A DNA stretch of 64,000 bases, from the NCBI GenBank assembly GCA_002783405.1, contig PFGG01000021.1, positions 1 to 64,000 on the forward strand. The letters are read 5' to 3'. The translations under genes were made by a program, and so were the position numbers. This stretch comes from a bacterium (Candidatus Blackallbacteria) CG13_big_fil_rev_8_21_14_2_50_49_14 (lineage in GTDB: Bacteria; Cyanobacteriota; Sericytochromatia; UBA7694). Below the pieces are notes generated by a model that saw nothing but the letters and a program-made list of their open reading frames with translations, did not search any database and was not told where the DNA came from. Positions within the stretch are counted from its first letter, which is position 1; each line of letters opens with the position of its first letter. Below are positions 25,462 to 34,359 of the stretch, one piece after another.

Positions 25462-25653
25462 TCAGCCAATGACCTGAACGCGCCCCACTTCTCCATTGGT
25501 GAGTCTGACCTTGATGCCATGGGGGTGTGTGCCTGATTTGGTGAGAATATCCTGCACAATGCCCTCGGTCAGTTTGCCGGTACGCTGGTCTTTTTTGAGC
25601 ACGATTTGAACCTTTAAACCAGCTCGGATATCCTGGCGGTTTTTGCCGTTCAT
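25462..25653 (-). CDS. ywbE: YwbE family protein
   Basis: A 63-residue protein matching the YwbE (DUF2196) family: NRQDIRAGLKVQIVLKKDQRTGKLTEG, then GTHPHGIKVRLTNGEVGRVQ. The fold is a small SH3-like beta barrel, and the function is unknown; nucleic-acid binding has been proposed for similar barrels. The ATG at 25653 lies 5 nt after the SLH-protein stop. Full length for the family. Confidence 0.88.
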   Translation of the reverse strand: MNGKNRQDIRAGLKVQIVLKKDQRTGKLTEGIVQDILTKSGTHPHGIKVRLTNGEVGRVQVIG

Positions 25654-25658
25654 CAAAT

Positions 25659-26405
25659 TTACTGTGCGGCCGTTTTGGCGTTGGCTTCAGGGGCTTTCGC
25701 AAGACGGGTTTTGAGCAGATCGCTGATGCGGCAGAGTGCTGCAGCCAGTTCATAACGGCTGACCGGGGCTTCAGGCCGGAAGGTATGGTCATGGTAGAGA
25801 TTCATAAACTGGTAGCGGTTCAGTGCTGCCTCGATATACGGAGAAAAGGCTGAACGCGACTCTACGTCCTGGGCTTTTTGTACCAGACGGATTTTTTCTT
25901 CGATCTGCTGGCCCGAGGTGGCTTCGGCCTTCATCAGCAGTTCACTCAGCACATAGGCCACGTGTTTGCGGGAGATGGGCAGATCGCCATTGGGGGCATC
26001 TGCCGTAAACATCATGCCGGCCAGATTGTATTCCTGCAAGAGGGTGCGCACATAGGGATAGGCCCAGTGCTCAGGCAAGGCAGGAACGGGCCGCTCGGGG
26101 TTGACATCGGGTTGGATCTTGATTTCATAGCCCAAACGAATTTGGTTCAAGAGTTTATTGGCAATTGAGGCCAGGGCAAAACGACTGACTTTCCAGTCGC
26201 CTCGAAAGGTATGATCGGTATAACCGCCCATCAGGCGGTCTTCATTGACGATTTTGCCCACGCAATCAAAGCACCAGTGGGAAGCGGAGATGTCGACCAA
26301 ATACGTGCTGGGGGGAGCTGTCTGCTCTTCAGCCTGGACCGGTTGAGCAGCCAGAGCGCTGGTTGCCAGCAAGCCGGCTGTTAAGAGGCGGTATATCGAT
26401 CCCAT
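25659..26405 (-). CDS. Exported S-layer-homology (SLH) domain protein
   Basis: A 248-residue protein with a signal peptide (hydrophobic core to about residue 18, cleavage near VQA). Three SLH-like repeats follow: SASHWCFDCVGKIV to DWKVSRFALASI, PEHWAYPYVRTLL to PISRKHVAYVLSELL, and SPYIEAALNRYQFM to APVSRYELAAALCRI. SLH modules bind peptidoglycan-linked polymers or outer-membrane anchors. The protein is little more than the three repeats, so it may be an adaptor. It overlaps the coaE 3' end by 25 nt; AGGTGA is a usable ribosome-binding site. Confidence 0.85.
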   Translation of the reverse strand: MGSIYRLLTAGLLATSALAAQPVQAEEQTAPPSTYLVDISASHWCFDCVGKIVNEDRLMGGYTDHTFRGDWKVSRFALASIANKLLNQIRLGYEIKIQPDVNPERPVPALPEHWAYPYVRTLLQEYNLAGMMFTADAPNGDLPISRKHVAYVLSELLMKAEATSGQQIEEKIRLVQKAQDVESRSAFSPYIEAALNRYQFMNLYHDHTFRPEAPVSRYELAAALCRISDLLKTRLAKAPEANAKTAAQ

Positions 26406-27010
26406 TTCAGTTCACCTAAAATCCAGTTTAGCTGTTCCCGTGTATTTTCAAGGTCTCGACTGTTATCGATCACTTCATCGGCTTTCTCTGCCTTGATTTC
26501 TATCGATAACTGCGCTCTGATGCGGATTTCAGCCTCTTCTGGCGTGAATCCATTGCGGGCCATCAGGCGCTCTTTCTGAACAGCCTCAGGACAGTATACC
26601 ACAATCGTTTTATCGACAAAATGGGCCATATTCACCTCATAGAGCAAGGGAATAACGAACACCAGCAGATAATTTTTATTTCTGTCTTTTTCCTGCGCGC
26701 GGATCGCTGTCTCCAACTGATGCAGGGCTTCTTTTACGGCAGGGTGCACCAGGCTGTTGAGTTGCTCACGCAGGTTGTCGTCAGCAAAGATACGGGCTCC
26801 CAGAATGCGGCGGTCAATCGGGCCGCCTGGGGCGCTGAGAATCTCTGTTCCAAAGGCCTCTACTACTGCCTGGTAAACCGGTTGACCGGGTTCCATCAGC
26901 TGATGGGCAAGCAGATCGGTATCGATAACGTAAGCCCCCTGTTTTTCGAGCATTTGGGCAACGACGGACTTGCCTGTGGCAATGCCGCCGGTCAGACCGA
27001 TTCTGAACAT
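26381..27010 (-). CDS. coaE: Dephospho-CoA kinase
   Basis: Last enzyme of coenzyme A synthesis; it phosphorylates the 3'-hydroxyl of dephospho-CoA. The 209-residue protein has the P-loop GLTGGIATGKS at residues 5-15, DTDLLAHQLMEPG (the substrate aspartate near 31), and the LID-like segment around RLMARNGFTPEEA. Family length. It starts 1 nt after the mlaD-like stop and overlaps the SLH gene at its 3' end. The link between CoA synthesis and its neighbours appears to be operon economy rather than a shared pathway. Confidence 0.95.
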   Translation of the reverse strand: MFRIGLTGGIATGKSVVAQMLEKQGAYVIDTDLLAHQLMEPGQPVYQAVVEAFGTEILSAPGGPIDRRILGARIFADDNLREQLNSLVHPAVKEALHQLETAIRAQEKDRNKNYLLVFVIPLLYEVNMAHFVDKTIVVYCPEAVQKERLMARNGFTPEEAEIRIRAQLSIEIKAEKADEVIDNSRDLENTREQLNWILGELKWDRYTAS

Positions 27011-27011
27011 G

Positions 27012-28136
27012 CTAAAAGAGTTTCAGCTTTTCAATATTGACTTTGACGCCTTCATCCTGCAGCAATTGCCGGATCTTTTTCTCGTTCAGCAATTGGTTGG
27101 CGTTTTCAAGCACAGGGTCGAGCCGATCCAGGCTGTTGCCCACTTTGCCCATCAGCTTATCCGCATTGCCCAGCACAGGCGTGAGCTGATCCAAAACCGC
27201 AGGCAGGCGGTCGAGGGTGGCCGGTGCTTTGCGCAGCAGGGGCGGAACCTCTGAAAGCGTGGCATTCAGGTTGGGAATCAGATCGGGATGGCGGCTGAGC
27301 GTGTCGGTAAAGTCAGCTGCATTTTTGCTGATAGAATCAATACGCTTGGCCAATTGGGGGCCATTTTCGCTGAGGGGCCCGGTAATGCTGTGCACTTCTC
27401 CTGAAACGGCCTGTAAACTTTTGAGCAGGCCCGGTGCATCTTTGCCCAGACTGGCACTGGCCACGCGCAGGTTGGCGATAATGCTGTCGATGGAGTTGCC
27501 GTTGCGGCTGAGCAGACGGTTGGCCTGAGCGGAAACACCGTCGAGATTTTTGATCATGCGGTTGAGTTCGGTTTCGTTATTGCTGACTGTGCGCATCAGT
27601 ACTGAAGAGCCTTTGATCAGATCGCCCATTTCACGTTCTTTGCCTTTGACGGCCACGGCGAAGGTATGCAGCAGGGTATTGAGATCATCGGGATCGAGTT
27701 TGGTCAGGACCGGAGCGAGGTGATTCAGCACTTCATCCAGATCCACGGGGGTCATGGTTTCTTTGATTTCTTCACCACTCTGCATCAGGGGGGCGCTGTC
27801 AGAACCGGGCAGGACGGCAATGTATTTTTCACCCAATAAACTTTTGGAACGAATTTCGGCCCGGGCATCGCTGTGCAGTTTGACATCGGGTTTGATGATC
27901 ATATGCATCAGGGCTCTGCCAGCCTGAACTTCCATTTTTTCAACGTGACCAATTTCAATGCCGGCCATCATCACGGGGGCGTCTTTGACGACACCTGAGG
28001 CGCTGTTGAAAACTGCTTTGACTTTGGTGGAGTCACCCAGTTGAAATTTGCCGAGGGTCAGCGACATATATGCGAGTAAAATGCCCGCGCTCAGAATAAA
28101 TGCGCCGAGGGAGAGTTCTTTCCAGTGTTTTACCAT
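27012..28136 (-). CDS. MCE/MlaD-family lipid-transport protein
   Basis: A 374-residue protein with an N-terminal membrane anchor (about 8-28) and one MCE domain (about 36-115), with the conserved VVKDAPVMMAGIEIGHVEKMEV and SLLGEKYIAVLPGS. A long alpha-helical tail (about 135-374) has repeated LDRLPAVLDQLTPVL-like segments. MCE proteins form hexameric rings or tubes that move phospholipids between membranes with MlaE/MlaF-type ABC transporters. No mlaE or mlaF homolog is adjacent. It supports a two-membrane envelope. The gene leads the minus-strand run to coaE and is divergent from fabG. Confidence 0.88.
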   Translation of the reverse strand: MVKHWKELSLGAFILSAGILLAYMSLTLGKFQLGDSTKVKAVFNSASGVVKDAPVMMAGIEIGHVEKMEVQAGRALMHMIIKPDVKLHSDARAEIRSKSLLGEKYIAVLPGSDSAPLMQSGEEIKETMTPVDLDEVLNHLAPVLTKLDPDDLNTLLHTFAVAVKGKEREMGDLIKGSSVLMRTVSNNETELNRMIKNLDGVSAQANRLLSRNGNSIDSIIANLRVASASLGKDAPGLLKSLQAVSGEVHSITGPLSENGPQLAKRIDSISKNAADFTDTLSRHPDLIPNLNATLSEVPPLLRKAPATLDRLPAVLDQLTPVLGNADKLMGKVGNSLDRLDPVLENANQLLNEKKIRQLLQDEGVKVNIEKLKLF

Positions 28137-28274
28137 GGGTTGTGCCTTGTATTATCTTCGTCTCTGCTCTTGTCACAGGGCGTGACAAATAAATATTCTA
28201 GCATTGTTTTGAGTCTGTCCCAAGTCAAGGCAGTGAGAGTATACTGGACAGGAATCATTTACAGGAAGAAAACG

Positions 28275-29027
28275 ATGGCTGAACTGTCAGGAAAAGTCGC
28301 ACTGGTGACGGGAAGTTCACGGGGGATTGGCCGTGCTTGCGTGCTCAAGCTTGCCGAAGCCGGGGCCCGTGTGGTGATCAATTATTTTTCTCATGAAGAA
28401 GCGGCCCGCGAAGTGCAGGCCCTGATTGCAGAAAAATGGGGCGGGGAGTCGCTGTGTATTCGTGCGGATATTTCGCAGGCGGAGCAGGTTCAGGCGCTTT
28501 TTGATCAAATCATGGAGCGCTGGGGGCGGCTGGATATTCTTGTCAACAATGCCGGCATCACCCGCGATGGATTGTTGCTGCGCATGCAGGAATCCGATTG
28601 GGACGACGTGGTCTCGACCAATCTGCGCGGACTTTTTCATTGCACCAAACGGGCGGCCAAGATTATGCTGCGTCAAAAAAGTGGCAGAATCGTCAATCTT
28701 TCTTCTGTGGTGGGTCAAATTGGCAATGAAGGCCAGACCAACTATGCCACCACCAAAGCGGGGATTTTGGGCTTTACCCGCAGTGTGGCACTTGAGCTGG
28801 CTTCACGTGGCATTGCGGTCAATGCAGTGGCCCCTGGCTATATTGATTCTGAAATGACCGATGGCCTGACTGAGGCCAAACGGGCTGAAGTGATCCAAAA
28901 AATACCTTTTCAGCGATTTGGGCGCTGTGATGAGGTGGCAGAAATGGTATTATTCCTATCATCGGAACGTTGCCAATATCTGACCGGCCAGACCATCAAT
29001 ATTGATGGCGGCATGGTGATGAAATAA
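28275..29027 (+). CDS. fabG: 3-oxoacyl-[ACP] reductase
   Basis: A 250-residue short-chain dehydrogenase for the first reduction in fatty-acid elongation. The motifs are TGSSRGIGRA (12-21), NNAGITRDGLLLRM, and the S144-Y157-K161 triad in NLSSVVGQIG and YATTK, with the C-terminal LTGQTINIDGGMVM. The ATG at 28275 has AGGAA 7 nt upstream; the long upstream frame is non-coding leader. A TATACT at 28240-28245 may be the -10. It is followed 27 nt later by acpP and then fabF, a partial fab cluster without fabD or fabH. Confidence 0.95.
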   Translation: MAELSGKVALVTGSSRGIGRACVLKLAEAGARVVINYFSHEEAAREVQALIAEKWGGESLCIRADISQAEQVQALFDQIMERWGRLDILVNNAGITRDGLLLRMQESDWDDVVSTNLRGLFHCTKRAAKIMLRQKSGRIVNLSSVVGQIGNEGQTNYATTKAGILGFTRSVALELASRGIAVNAVAPGYIDSEMTDGLTEAKRAEVIQKIPFQRFGRCDEVAEMVLFLSSERCQYLTGQTINIDGGMVMK

Positions 29028-29054
29028 AGCGCAGAGTTTATAAGGAGAGCAGTG

Positions 29055-29294
29055 ATGAGTAAAGACGAAATTCTCGAAAAGATCCGCAGCATTGTGGTGG
29101 AACAACTGGGGGTAGAAGCCAGTCAGGTGACTCCCGACGCCAATTTTATCAATGACCTGGGAGCTGATTCGCTCGGCACCGTCGAATTGATCATGTCGCT
29201 TGAAGAAGCCTTTGATATCGATATCCCCGATGACAAGGCCGAACAGATCCGCACCGTGGGCGACGCCCTGGTTTATATTGAACAGCATGCCTGA
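29055..29294 (+). CDS. acpP: Acyl carrier protein
   Basis: A 79-residue acidic protein that carries the growing acyl chain on a phosphopantetheine arm. The attachment serine is S39 in [10 protein letters not shown]. The flanking helices ([13 protein letters not shown] and [27 protein letters not shown]) are canonical. AAGGAG lies 7 nt before the ATG at 29055. Its last 8 nt overlap the fabF start, so production of the two proteins is coupled. Confidence 0.97.
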   Translation: MSKDEILEKIRSIVVEQLGVEASQVTPDANFINDLGADSLGTVELIMSLEEAFDIDIPDDKAEQIRTVGDALVYIEQHA

Positions 29295-30540
29295 GCCTTG
29301 TCTTCAGCGTGTGGTGGTGACAGGGGCGGGTGTGATCTCGCCTCTGGGCAATAATCTGCCTGATTTCTGGCGCAATCTGCTGGCGGGTGAAAATGGCATC
29401 AGCACCATCACCCGTTTTGATACCACCGGCTTTCCAACCCGGATTGCGGGTCAGGTCAAAGATTTTGACGTGCATGCCTGGATTGAACACAAAGAAGCCC
29501 GGCGCATGGCCCCTTTTACCCAGTTTGCTGTAGGGGCAGCTCTTGAGGCGCTGCAGCGTGCGGGCCTGAAAATCGATGCAGGCAATGCCGATCAGATTGG
29601 GGTCAGCCTGGGCTGTGGAATTGGCGGCATGCAGGTAATTGAAGATCAGCACCGGATTTTGCTTGAAAAAGGCCCCCATCGGGTTTCTCCGCTTTTGATT
29701 CCCATGTTTATTCCCAATATGGCAGCCGGGCAGGTTGCGATTCAGACGGGTGCACGGGGGCCGAATAATTGTCCGGTGACAGCCTGTGCTTCAGCCTCGC
29801 ATGCGATTGGCGATGCCTTTCGAATTTTGCAGCGCGGTGATGCCCAGGCCATGATTACAGGCGGAACCGAAGCCGCGATTACGCCGCTGAGCATGGCGGG
29901 TTTTGCTTCGGCCAAGACCATGTCGACCCGCAATGACGATCCTGAACACGCCAGCCGCCCCTTTGACCGTCAGCGCGATGGCTTTGTGATGGGAGAAGGT
30001 TCGGGGATTTTGATTCTTGAAACCCTGAGCCATGCCCAGGCCCGTGGCGCTGAAATCCTGGCCGAGGTGGCTGGATTTGGCATGACGGGCGATGCCTACC
30101 ATATTACCGCACCCTCTCCCGATGGCGAAGGCTTGGTGCGGGCCATACAGATTGCCTTGAAAGATGCGGCTCTCAGCCCCTTTGAGATAGATTATATCAA
30201 CGCCCATGGCACTTCCACCCCTCTCAACGATATCACCGAGACCAAGGCCATTCATCAGGTTTTTGCCGAGGCGGCCAGCCAATTGGTGGTGAGTTCGACC
30301 AAGTCTATGACCGGGCATTTGCTCGGTGCGGCGGGGGGCATTGAGGCGATTGCCTCAGTGATGAGCCTGCGTGAGCAGATTGTGCATCCCACGCGCAATT
30401 TTGAGGAATCAGACCCCGAATGCGATTTGGATTACGTGCCCGGTCAGGCCCGCAAAATGCAGGTGCGGGCGGTGCTCAGCAATAATATGGGATTTGGCGG
30501 CCACAATGCCTGCCTGGTCTTCAAACGCTTTGAAGCCTGA
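29287..30540 (+). CDS. fabF: 3-oxoacyl-[ACP] synthase II
   Basis: A 417-residue condensing enzyme that adds a malonyl-ACP-derived two-carbon unit. The catalytic C167 sits in [16 protein letters not shown]. The histidines are in [11 protein letters not shown] and [11 protein letters not shown], and the C-terminal [15 protein letters not shown] is standard. The ATG at 29287 inside acpP gives the usual N-terminus ([15 protein letters not shown]). It converges with phhA, with only 3 bp between stop codons. Confidence 0.96.
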   Translation: MPEPCLQRVVVTGAGVISPLGNNLPDFWRNLLAGENGISTITRFDTTGFPTRIAGQVKDFDVHAWIEHKEARRMAPFTQFAVGAALEALQRAGLKIDAGNADQIGVSLGCGIGGMQVIEDQHRILLEKGPHRVSPLLIPMFIPNMAAGQVAIQTGARGPNNCPVTACASASHAIGDAFRILQRGDAQAMITGGTEAAITPLSMAGFASAKTMSTRNDDPEHASRPFDRQRDGFVMGEGSGILILETLSHAQARGAEILAEVAGFGMTGDAYHITAPSPDGEGLVRAIQIALKDAALSPFEIDYINAHGTSTPLNDITETKAIHQVFAEAASQLVVSSTKSMTGHLLGAAGGIEAIASVMSLREQIVHPTRNFEESDPECDLDYVPGQARKMQVRAVLSNNMGFGGHNACLVFKRFEA

Positions 30541-30543
30541 GCC

Positions 30544-31389
30544 TTAGAGTAAGCCGAGTTTTCCGCCTGCCCAGTTTTCAAAGCCCTCTTTCAGCGCTTC
30601 AAAGGAATCCACCACAAAAAGCACAGGCTGCAAATGCCAGACCTCGTAGGGGTGATCTCCCATGACTTCAGGGTCGAAGGGCAGGAGCTTGACCTCATGG
30701 CCGAGGGCATGAAAGGTCTCTTTATAGGACGAGACGATGCCATTGCCGTAGATGCGGGGTTCGCCCTTTTCGCGCACCAGGCCAAATTCGACCGTAAACC
30801 AATGAAAACTTTCGAGTTGACGGCGCTTCAGGCCTGTGGCTTTGAGCGAGGCCTGACCGTAGCGCTGGTAAAAGTCGGCGAAATCGGGTTCGGTGATCAT
30901 GGGCAGGTGCCCGAAGATATCGTGAAAAAGGTCGGGCGCAGGGGTATAGTCGAGTTCATGTCGCTCGCGGATATAATCTGTGGAAGGAAAGACCCGCTGG
31001 GCCAGCAATTCAAAGAAATCCTGCTCATGCAGCAAACCGGGAGTGCGGGCCACGCGCCATTGGGTGGTGGCTTCGAGGGTCTTGCTCAGTTCGGGCAGAC
31101 TGGGAATCCGATCGGGGGGCAATTTGAGGGCTTCAAGCCCTTTTAGAAAGGCCTGACAGGCCCGGCCGGGTAAGATCTCAAGCTGCCGTTGCAGCAGGTA
31201 TTGCCAAACGGCCTGTTGATCAGGGGTATAGCTGGGCACTTCAATTTCGTCCCCAATCGGAAGGGGACTGTCGATCTTGATCGGGATACAGCGGGGATCT
31301 TTGCCTTCCAAGCCTGCCCGTTCATAGGCAGAGAGTTGTTCTGGGGCTTGAAAGTCTCCCTCTGAGAGGGCGGCTCCTGGGTCTGACAT
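30544..31389 (-). CDS. phhA: Phenylalanine 4-monooxygenase
   Basis: A 281-residue iron- and tetrahydropterin-dependent hydroxylase that turns phenylalanine into tyrosine. The iron ligands are H156 and H161 in PDLFHDIFGHLP and E201 in WFTVEFGL. The pterin region and the GIVSSYKE segment are also present. The bacterial single-domain form lacks the regulatory ACT domain of animal enzymes, as here. No pterin-carbinolamine dehydratase (phhB) or tyrosine-degradation gene is adjacent, so it stands alone between fabF and the accessory island. Confidence 0.94.
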   Translation of the reverse strand: MSDPGAALSEGDFQAPEQLSAYERAGLEGKDPRCIPIKIDSPLPIGDEIEVPSYTPDQQAVWQYLLQRQLEILPGRACQAFLKGLEALKLPPDRIPSLPELSKTLEATTQWRVARTPGLLHEQDFFELLAQRVFPSTDYIRERHELDYTPAPDLFHDIFGHLPMITEPDFADFYQRYGQASLKATGLKRRQLESFHWFTVEFGLVREKGEPRIYGNGIVSSYKETFHALGHEVKLLPFDPEVMGDHPYEVWHLQPVLFVVDSFEALKEGFENWAGGKLGLL

Positions 31390-31540
31390 GGCGCACCTCC
31401 AATATGACGCTTGAAATCCTTGCTGTTTCTATCATACCTTGAAAGGTGGGCTTTTCGTCAGGGTGTGACTCTCTGTCCGTTTTCTTTTGTGAAATGATTT
31501 AGGTAGATGGAACAAACTCAATTTTTTCATACACTTACCT

Positions 31541-32203
31541 TCATTTATCACTTTTTATCGATTTATCATAACAGCCAGCTAACCCACCTCCATCAGGAGG
31601 GCAATAACCATTGGACTGAGTATCAGTTGAAGTATTGGGATAAGGTATAGGAGCACCAAATTGGGAACCACACTGACCAAATTCATCAGGTAGAGTCTCT
31701 AAAGTTACTTTATTACTACGAATCACAGATTTGTTCCTGCTAAGAATAGCTTCTGCATAGACCGCATACTTTATGTTTGTTCCTTGAATAGGAACAGAAC
31801 ATAAGTCCAGTCTATTTAAAAAATCATTTATTTGTGCTACTGAATTCAACTGAACCGGTCCGACACGATATGGGGAATAATCTGCCCCTTCGACATAATA
31901 TTGATATTGCAACCCTTCATTTTGAGGAATGCAATTATTGGCATCAACGTAAAGCTCAAAAGTTTTGGCTGTATCATAGGAGCCCGGTTTCACAAATTTT
32001 ACACGCCCCACTTCCAGCTTCATTTGACATGAAGAGATCATGGTATCTTTTTCATTCTGACTAGCTTGAACACTACTTGATGAAGTAGACGGAAACGGTT
32101 TATTCACCGAAGTTCCCATTGGTAGGCAACCAAATAGTACACAAAAGTATAAGGCATAAGTAATTTTGTATGAGAAACAAAGTCTTATCTTTTTTATTAT
32201 CAT
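31541..32203 (-). CDS. Predicted lipoprotein of unknown function
   Basis: A 220-residue exported protein with a hydrophobic N-terminal segment (about 12-25) ending in a lipobox-like LFGC, so C26 is probably lipidated. A Ser/Thr/Gln-rich linker is followed by a domain with five or six further cysteines, including a C-terminal CPPDGGGLAGC, which suggests disulphides. I recognise no family. The gene is distinctly AT rich compared with phhA and marks the start of the accessory island, consistent with transfer. The ribosome-binding site is weak. Confidence 0.6.
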   Translation of the reverse strand: MIIKKIRLCFSYKITYALYFCVLFGCLPMGTSVNKPFPSTSSSSVQASQNEKDTMISSCQMKLEVGRVKFVKPGSYDTAKTFELYVDANNCIPQNEGLQYQYYVEGADYSPYRVGPVQLNSVAQINDFLNRLDLCSVPIQGTNIKYAVYAEAILSRNKSVIRSNKVTLETLPDEFGQCGSQFGAPIPYPNTSTDTQSNGYCPPDGGGLAGCYDKSIKSDK

Positions 32204-32215
32204 ACTTAGAAGGAT

Positions 32216-32400
32216 CCCTTTTAAACCAAGCTATTCTTTGAACTGGCAGGGCTGAACTTTTTACCCTTTAAAGCCCAGCCACTTCTTCAGGGCTCAGGCC
32301 GGTATAACGGCAGATATTGGCAAGAGGCATGCCATCGGCCTTCATCTGCCGGGCAGTTTCGCGCTTGCCTTCTAATTGACCTTCCTGGCGACCTTCTTGC
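32216..32400 (-). repeat. Direct repeat copy 1: Rpn gene 3' end
   Basis: About 185 bp including the last 120 or so bases of the Rpn gene and about 50 bp after its stop. It is nearly identical to 34562-34770 in the same orientation, apart from scattered substitutions and a 20-nt insertion in the second copy. The two copies bracket the toxin/immunity genes, about 2.3 kb apart. Confidence 0.85.
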
Positions 32401-33152
32401 CGCCCCTGCTGACGGCTTTCTTGCCTTGTCTGCTGTAGGCGCTCTTCAACCTCGTCTTTAACCAGTTCCAGCATCGTTTGACGCAATGATTGACGTTCAG
32501 CGGCTAATCCCATCTGAAGCAGCACCTCCTCTGTATCTTGTGGATGAACCAATTCCATGATTGTGAGCATGGCTTCGAGCCAATCGGCCCTTTGTTCTGA
32601 TTCTAACACGTGCTTGAAGATTTCTTGTAAGGCTTTTCCTGACTTGATAAAAAGTTTGAGTTGGCTATAGGGCAATTCGGCAGGCAGGTTGTTATAGGCC
32701 AGAACAAATAAGGGAAACAGGGTTTGGGCTTGCCAGAAACCGGGTAGAATTTCCTGCAGCTTAATCTGGTAGTGATTGAGAGCCTGTTTCAGTGTGGGGG
32801 TTAAAGAAGGCAGTACCAGCCAGGAACTGAGATGATCACTGTAACCAATTTTGAATTTCACCCGGTAGAGCAGGGTATAGGCCAGTAACACTTCAAAATC
32901 TCCTGGTTTAAGCGGATCGGCAATCGATTTGAACTCAAGTAGATTCTGATCGCTTAAGTGTTTCCAGAGGGGGTGGGTTTTCCATTCTCCCTGGCGATCC
33001 TGAGGCGAAATAATCACTAGATCTGCCTTGAGGGGCAGTTTGCCGAGTTTGGGATCTTCAATCACCTCAAGTCCGAGTGTGCTGAGGGTTTCACGCATCA
33101 ATTGCTTAAATGCATCATCCCAAGGAATCTGTTCAGCGTTTTGTTTGCTCAT
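32268..33152 (-). CDS. Rpn-family recombination-promoting nuclease (putative)
   Basis: A 294-residue protein resembling the Rpn/YhgA-like PD-(D/E)XK nuclease group, which includes many proteins once labelled putative transposases. A core with ADLVIISP and LLEFKSIADPLKPGDFEVLLAYTLLYR (acid-E-x-K) near residues 45-100 is followed by a helical region. The typical Arg/Gln/Glu-rich tail (RQEGRQEGQLEGKRETARQ) precedes a final helix with LANICRYTGLSPEEVAGL. Rpn proteins in E. coli increase RecA-independent recombination or limit phages. The ATG at 33152 is chosen because upstream residues are not family-like. The gene is divergent from the toxin gene. Confidence 0.75.
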   Translation of the reverse strand: MSKQNAEQIPWDDAFKQLMRETLSTLGLEVIEDPKLGKLPLKADLVIISPQDRQGEWKTHPLWKHLSDQNLLEFKSIADPLKPGDFEVLLAYTLLYRVKFKIGYSDHLSSWLVLPSLTPTLKQALNHYQIKLQEILPGFWQAQTLFPLFVLAYNNLPAELPYSQLKLFIKSGKALQEIFKHVLESEQRADWLEAMLTIMELVHPQDTEEVLLQMGLAAERQSLRQTMLELVKDEVEERLQQTRQESRQQGRQEGRQEGQLEGKRETARQMKADGMPLANICRYTGLSPEEVAGL

Positions 33153-33169
33153 GTGGGATAGTTTAGCAG

Positions 33170-33718
33170 GTGAAAATTGAGTCTTCTGTTGTCTGGCGCA
33201 CAGGGGTTGCTCATCTGAAAATGACTGAAAATACAATGGTGTTCGGCTTAACGAGGGCGTTGACAAAGAATCTCAAAGCTACCGATGAAAGGTGTGCCGA
33301 CTCCAGTTATCACCCCACAGCAAAGCTGGTTGATGCAAACGGCAATCCAATTAAATCCATTCGTAGTGGCTATGAACAAGCACATCATGTCATTCCCTTG
33401 AATTATGATGGGATGAATGATGTACATCAAATTATGGCAGCCTGTGATATAGACATCGATCTGCCAGACAATGGGGCATGTATGGATACCCCCAGTCATA
33501 ACCAGACAAAAACCTATCAAAAAGATAATCCTGACGCTTATATTATGCAGATTTTAGATAAATTTAAGAAGAGTAATGTAGAGAAACCTGATGGAAGCAT
33601 TGACTGTGACAAGGTTCGAGATAAATTGAGTAAAATTAAACAGCATTTGAAAGAACAGAATCTGATTTCACAAAGTGGCAATGCATTTAAGGTGGATTTG
33701 GGAGGTTTAGGGTTATGA
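33170..33718 (+). CDS. AHH-type HNH/EndoVII nuclease toxin (orphan C-terminal module)
   Basis: An open frame of 182 residues from a GTG at 33170; ATGs at 33221 and 33236 are equally possible and leave more room for a divergent promoter. Near residue 71 is EQAHHVIPLNYDG, the conserved AHH motif of polymorphic-toxin nucleases in the HNH/EndoVII superfamily. Further residues expected of the domain follow (THNQ-like segment SHNQTKTY). There is no signal, RHS, PAAR or other delivery domain, so only the toxin module is present. It overlaps the immunity gene by ATGA. The region is AT rich, suggesting acquisition. It may be a displaced toxin cassette or an intracellular toxin-antitoxin-like pair. Confidence 0.75.
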   Translation: MKIESSVVWRTGVAHLKMTENTMVFGLTRALTKNLKATDERCADSSYHPTAKLVDANGNPIKSIRSGYEQAHHVIPLNYDGMNDVHQIMAACDIDIDLPDNGACMDTPSHNQTKTYQKDNPDAYIMQILDKFKKSNVEKPDGSIDCDKVRDKLSKIKQHLKEQNLISQSGNAFKVDLGGLGL

Positions 33719-34359
33719 GTCACTTAACAAAGGTTTATTGGCTTTCGCAACCTCCACGTCGTGCTGGTTTTCAGAGATTGAAGAGAGATTCATGGTTAGA
33801 GGACTGGAATTATATTGAGGCTGTTAGTGTTCATCGACTTGATCATGAGCAAGAAATCCGAATTCTGCCTTATTTTTTGCATTCAGGTAAATTTAGCGAC
33901 TTTGCTTTTGGAGGTGTTGGCCTTCTCTGGTTCAATCAGCATGTGGTTGATGTCTTTGGCGATGAACTGCTGGAATATGGGCGACTTTACCCAATCGATG
34001 TGCAAGATGCCCCCTCGCAGTATTACTTTTATCATGTCACCAAATTGGTGAAGGCGATGGATTTAGAGGCTGTTTCCAAGCTTGACTCTCGCTACCAGCC
34101 GGGTCAGCCGTATAATTCAATTTCAAGCAGTAAATTTGAATTTATCTCTGAGAATATTCAAGACCTGCTGGTCTTCAAAGATATTCAGCAGGATCCAGGG
34201 CATCGAATTATTTTTCTCGGCCAGCGCTTTGTGGATATTCTCAAAAAGCACAAGTTTACGGGGGTGCATAAAGATACCTTCAAGCCGATCTGGCCCCGGC
34301 CTGAACCCGCCCAGATCCAAACCGGGCCACGGATTGACCTGGCGGATCTAAATCTGTAA
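33715..34359 (+). CDS. Imm11 (DUF1629) family immunity protein
   Basis: A 214-residue soluble protein matching the Imm11/DUF1629 pattern: an N-terminal segment, then WFNQHVVDVFGDELLEYGRLYPIDV, the HVTKLVKAMDLEAVSKLDSRY region, and the C-terminal FKDIQQDPGHRIIFLGQRFVDILKKHKFTGV. Proteins of this family neutralise toxins of polymorphic systems and sit directly after them, as here with a 4-nt overlap. It should bind the AHH nuclease encoded upstream. The last 20 residues are a Pro/Arg-rich tail. Confidence 0.75.
   Translation: MSHLTKVYWLSQPPRRAGFQRLKRDSWLEDWNYIEAVSVHRLDHEQEIRILPYFLHSGKFSDFAFGGVGLLWFNQHVVDVFGDELLEYGRLYPIDVQDAPSQYYFYHVTKLVKAMDLEAVSKLDSRYQPGQPYNSISSSKFEFISENIQDLLVFKDIQQDPGHRIIFLGQRFVDILKKHKFTGVHKDTFKPIWPRPEPAQIQTGPRIDLADLNL

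Noticed and set aside
29287-29294. fabF starting at 29200 inside acpP
   Set aside because: The extra residues are the acpP sequence in another frame; the ATG at 29287 gives the normal FabF N-terminus.
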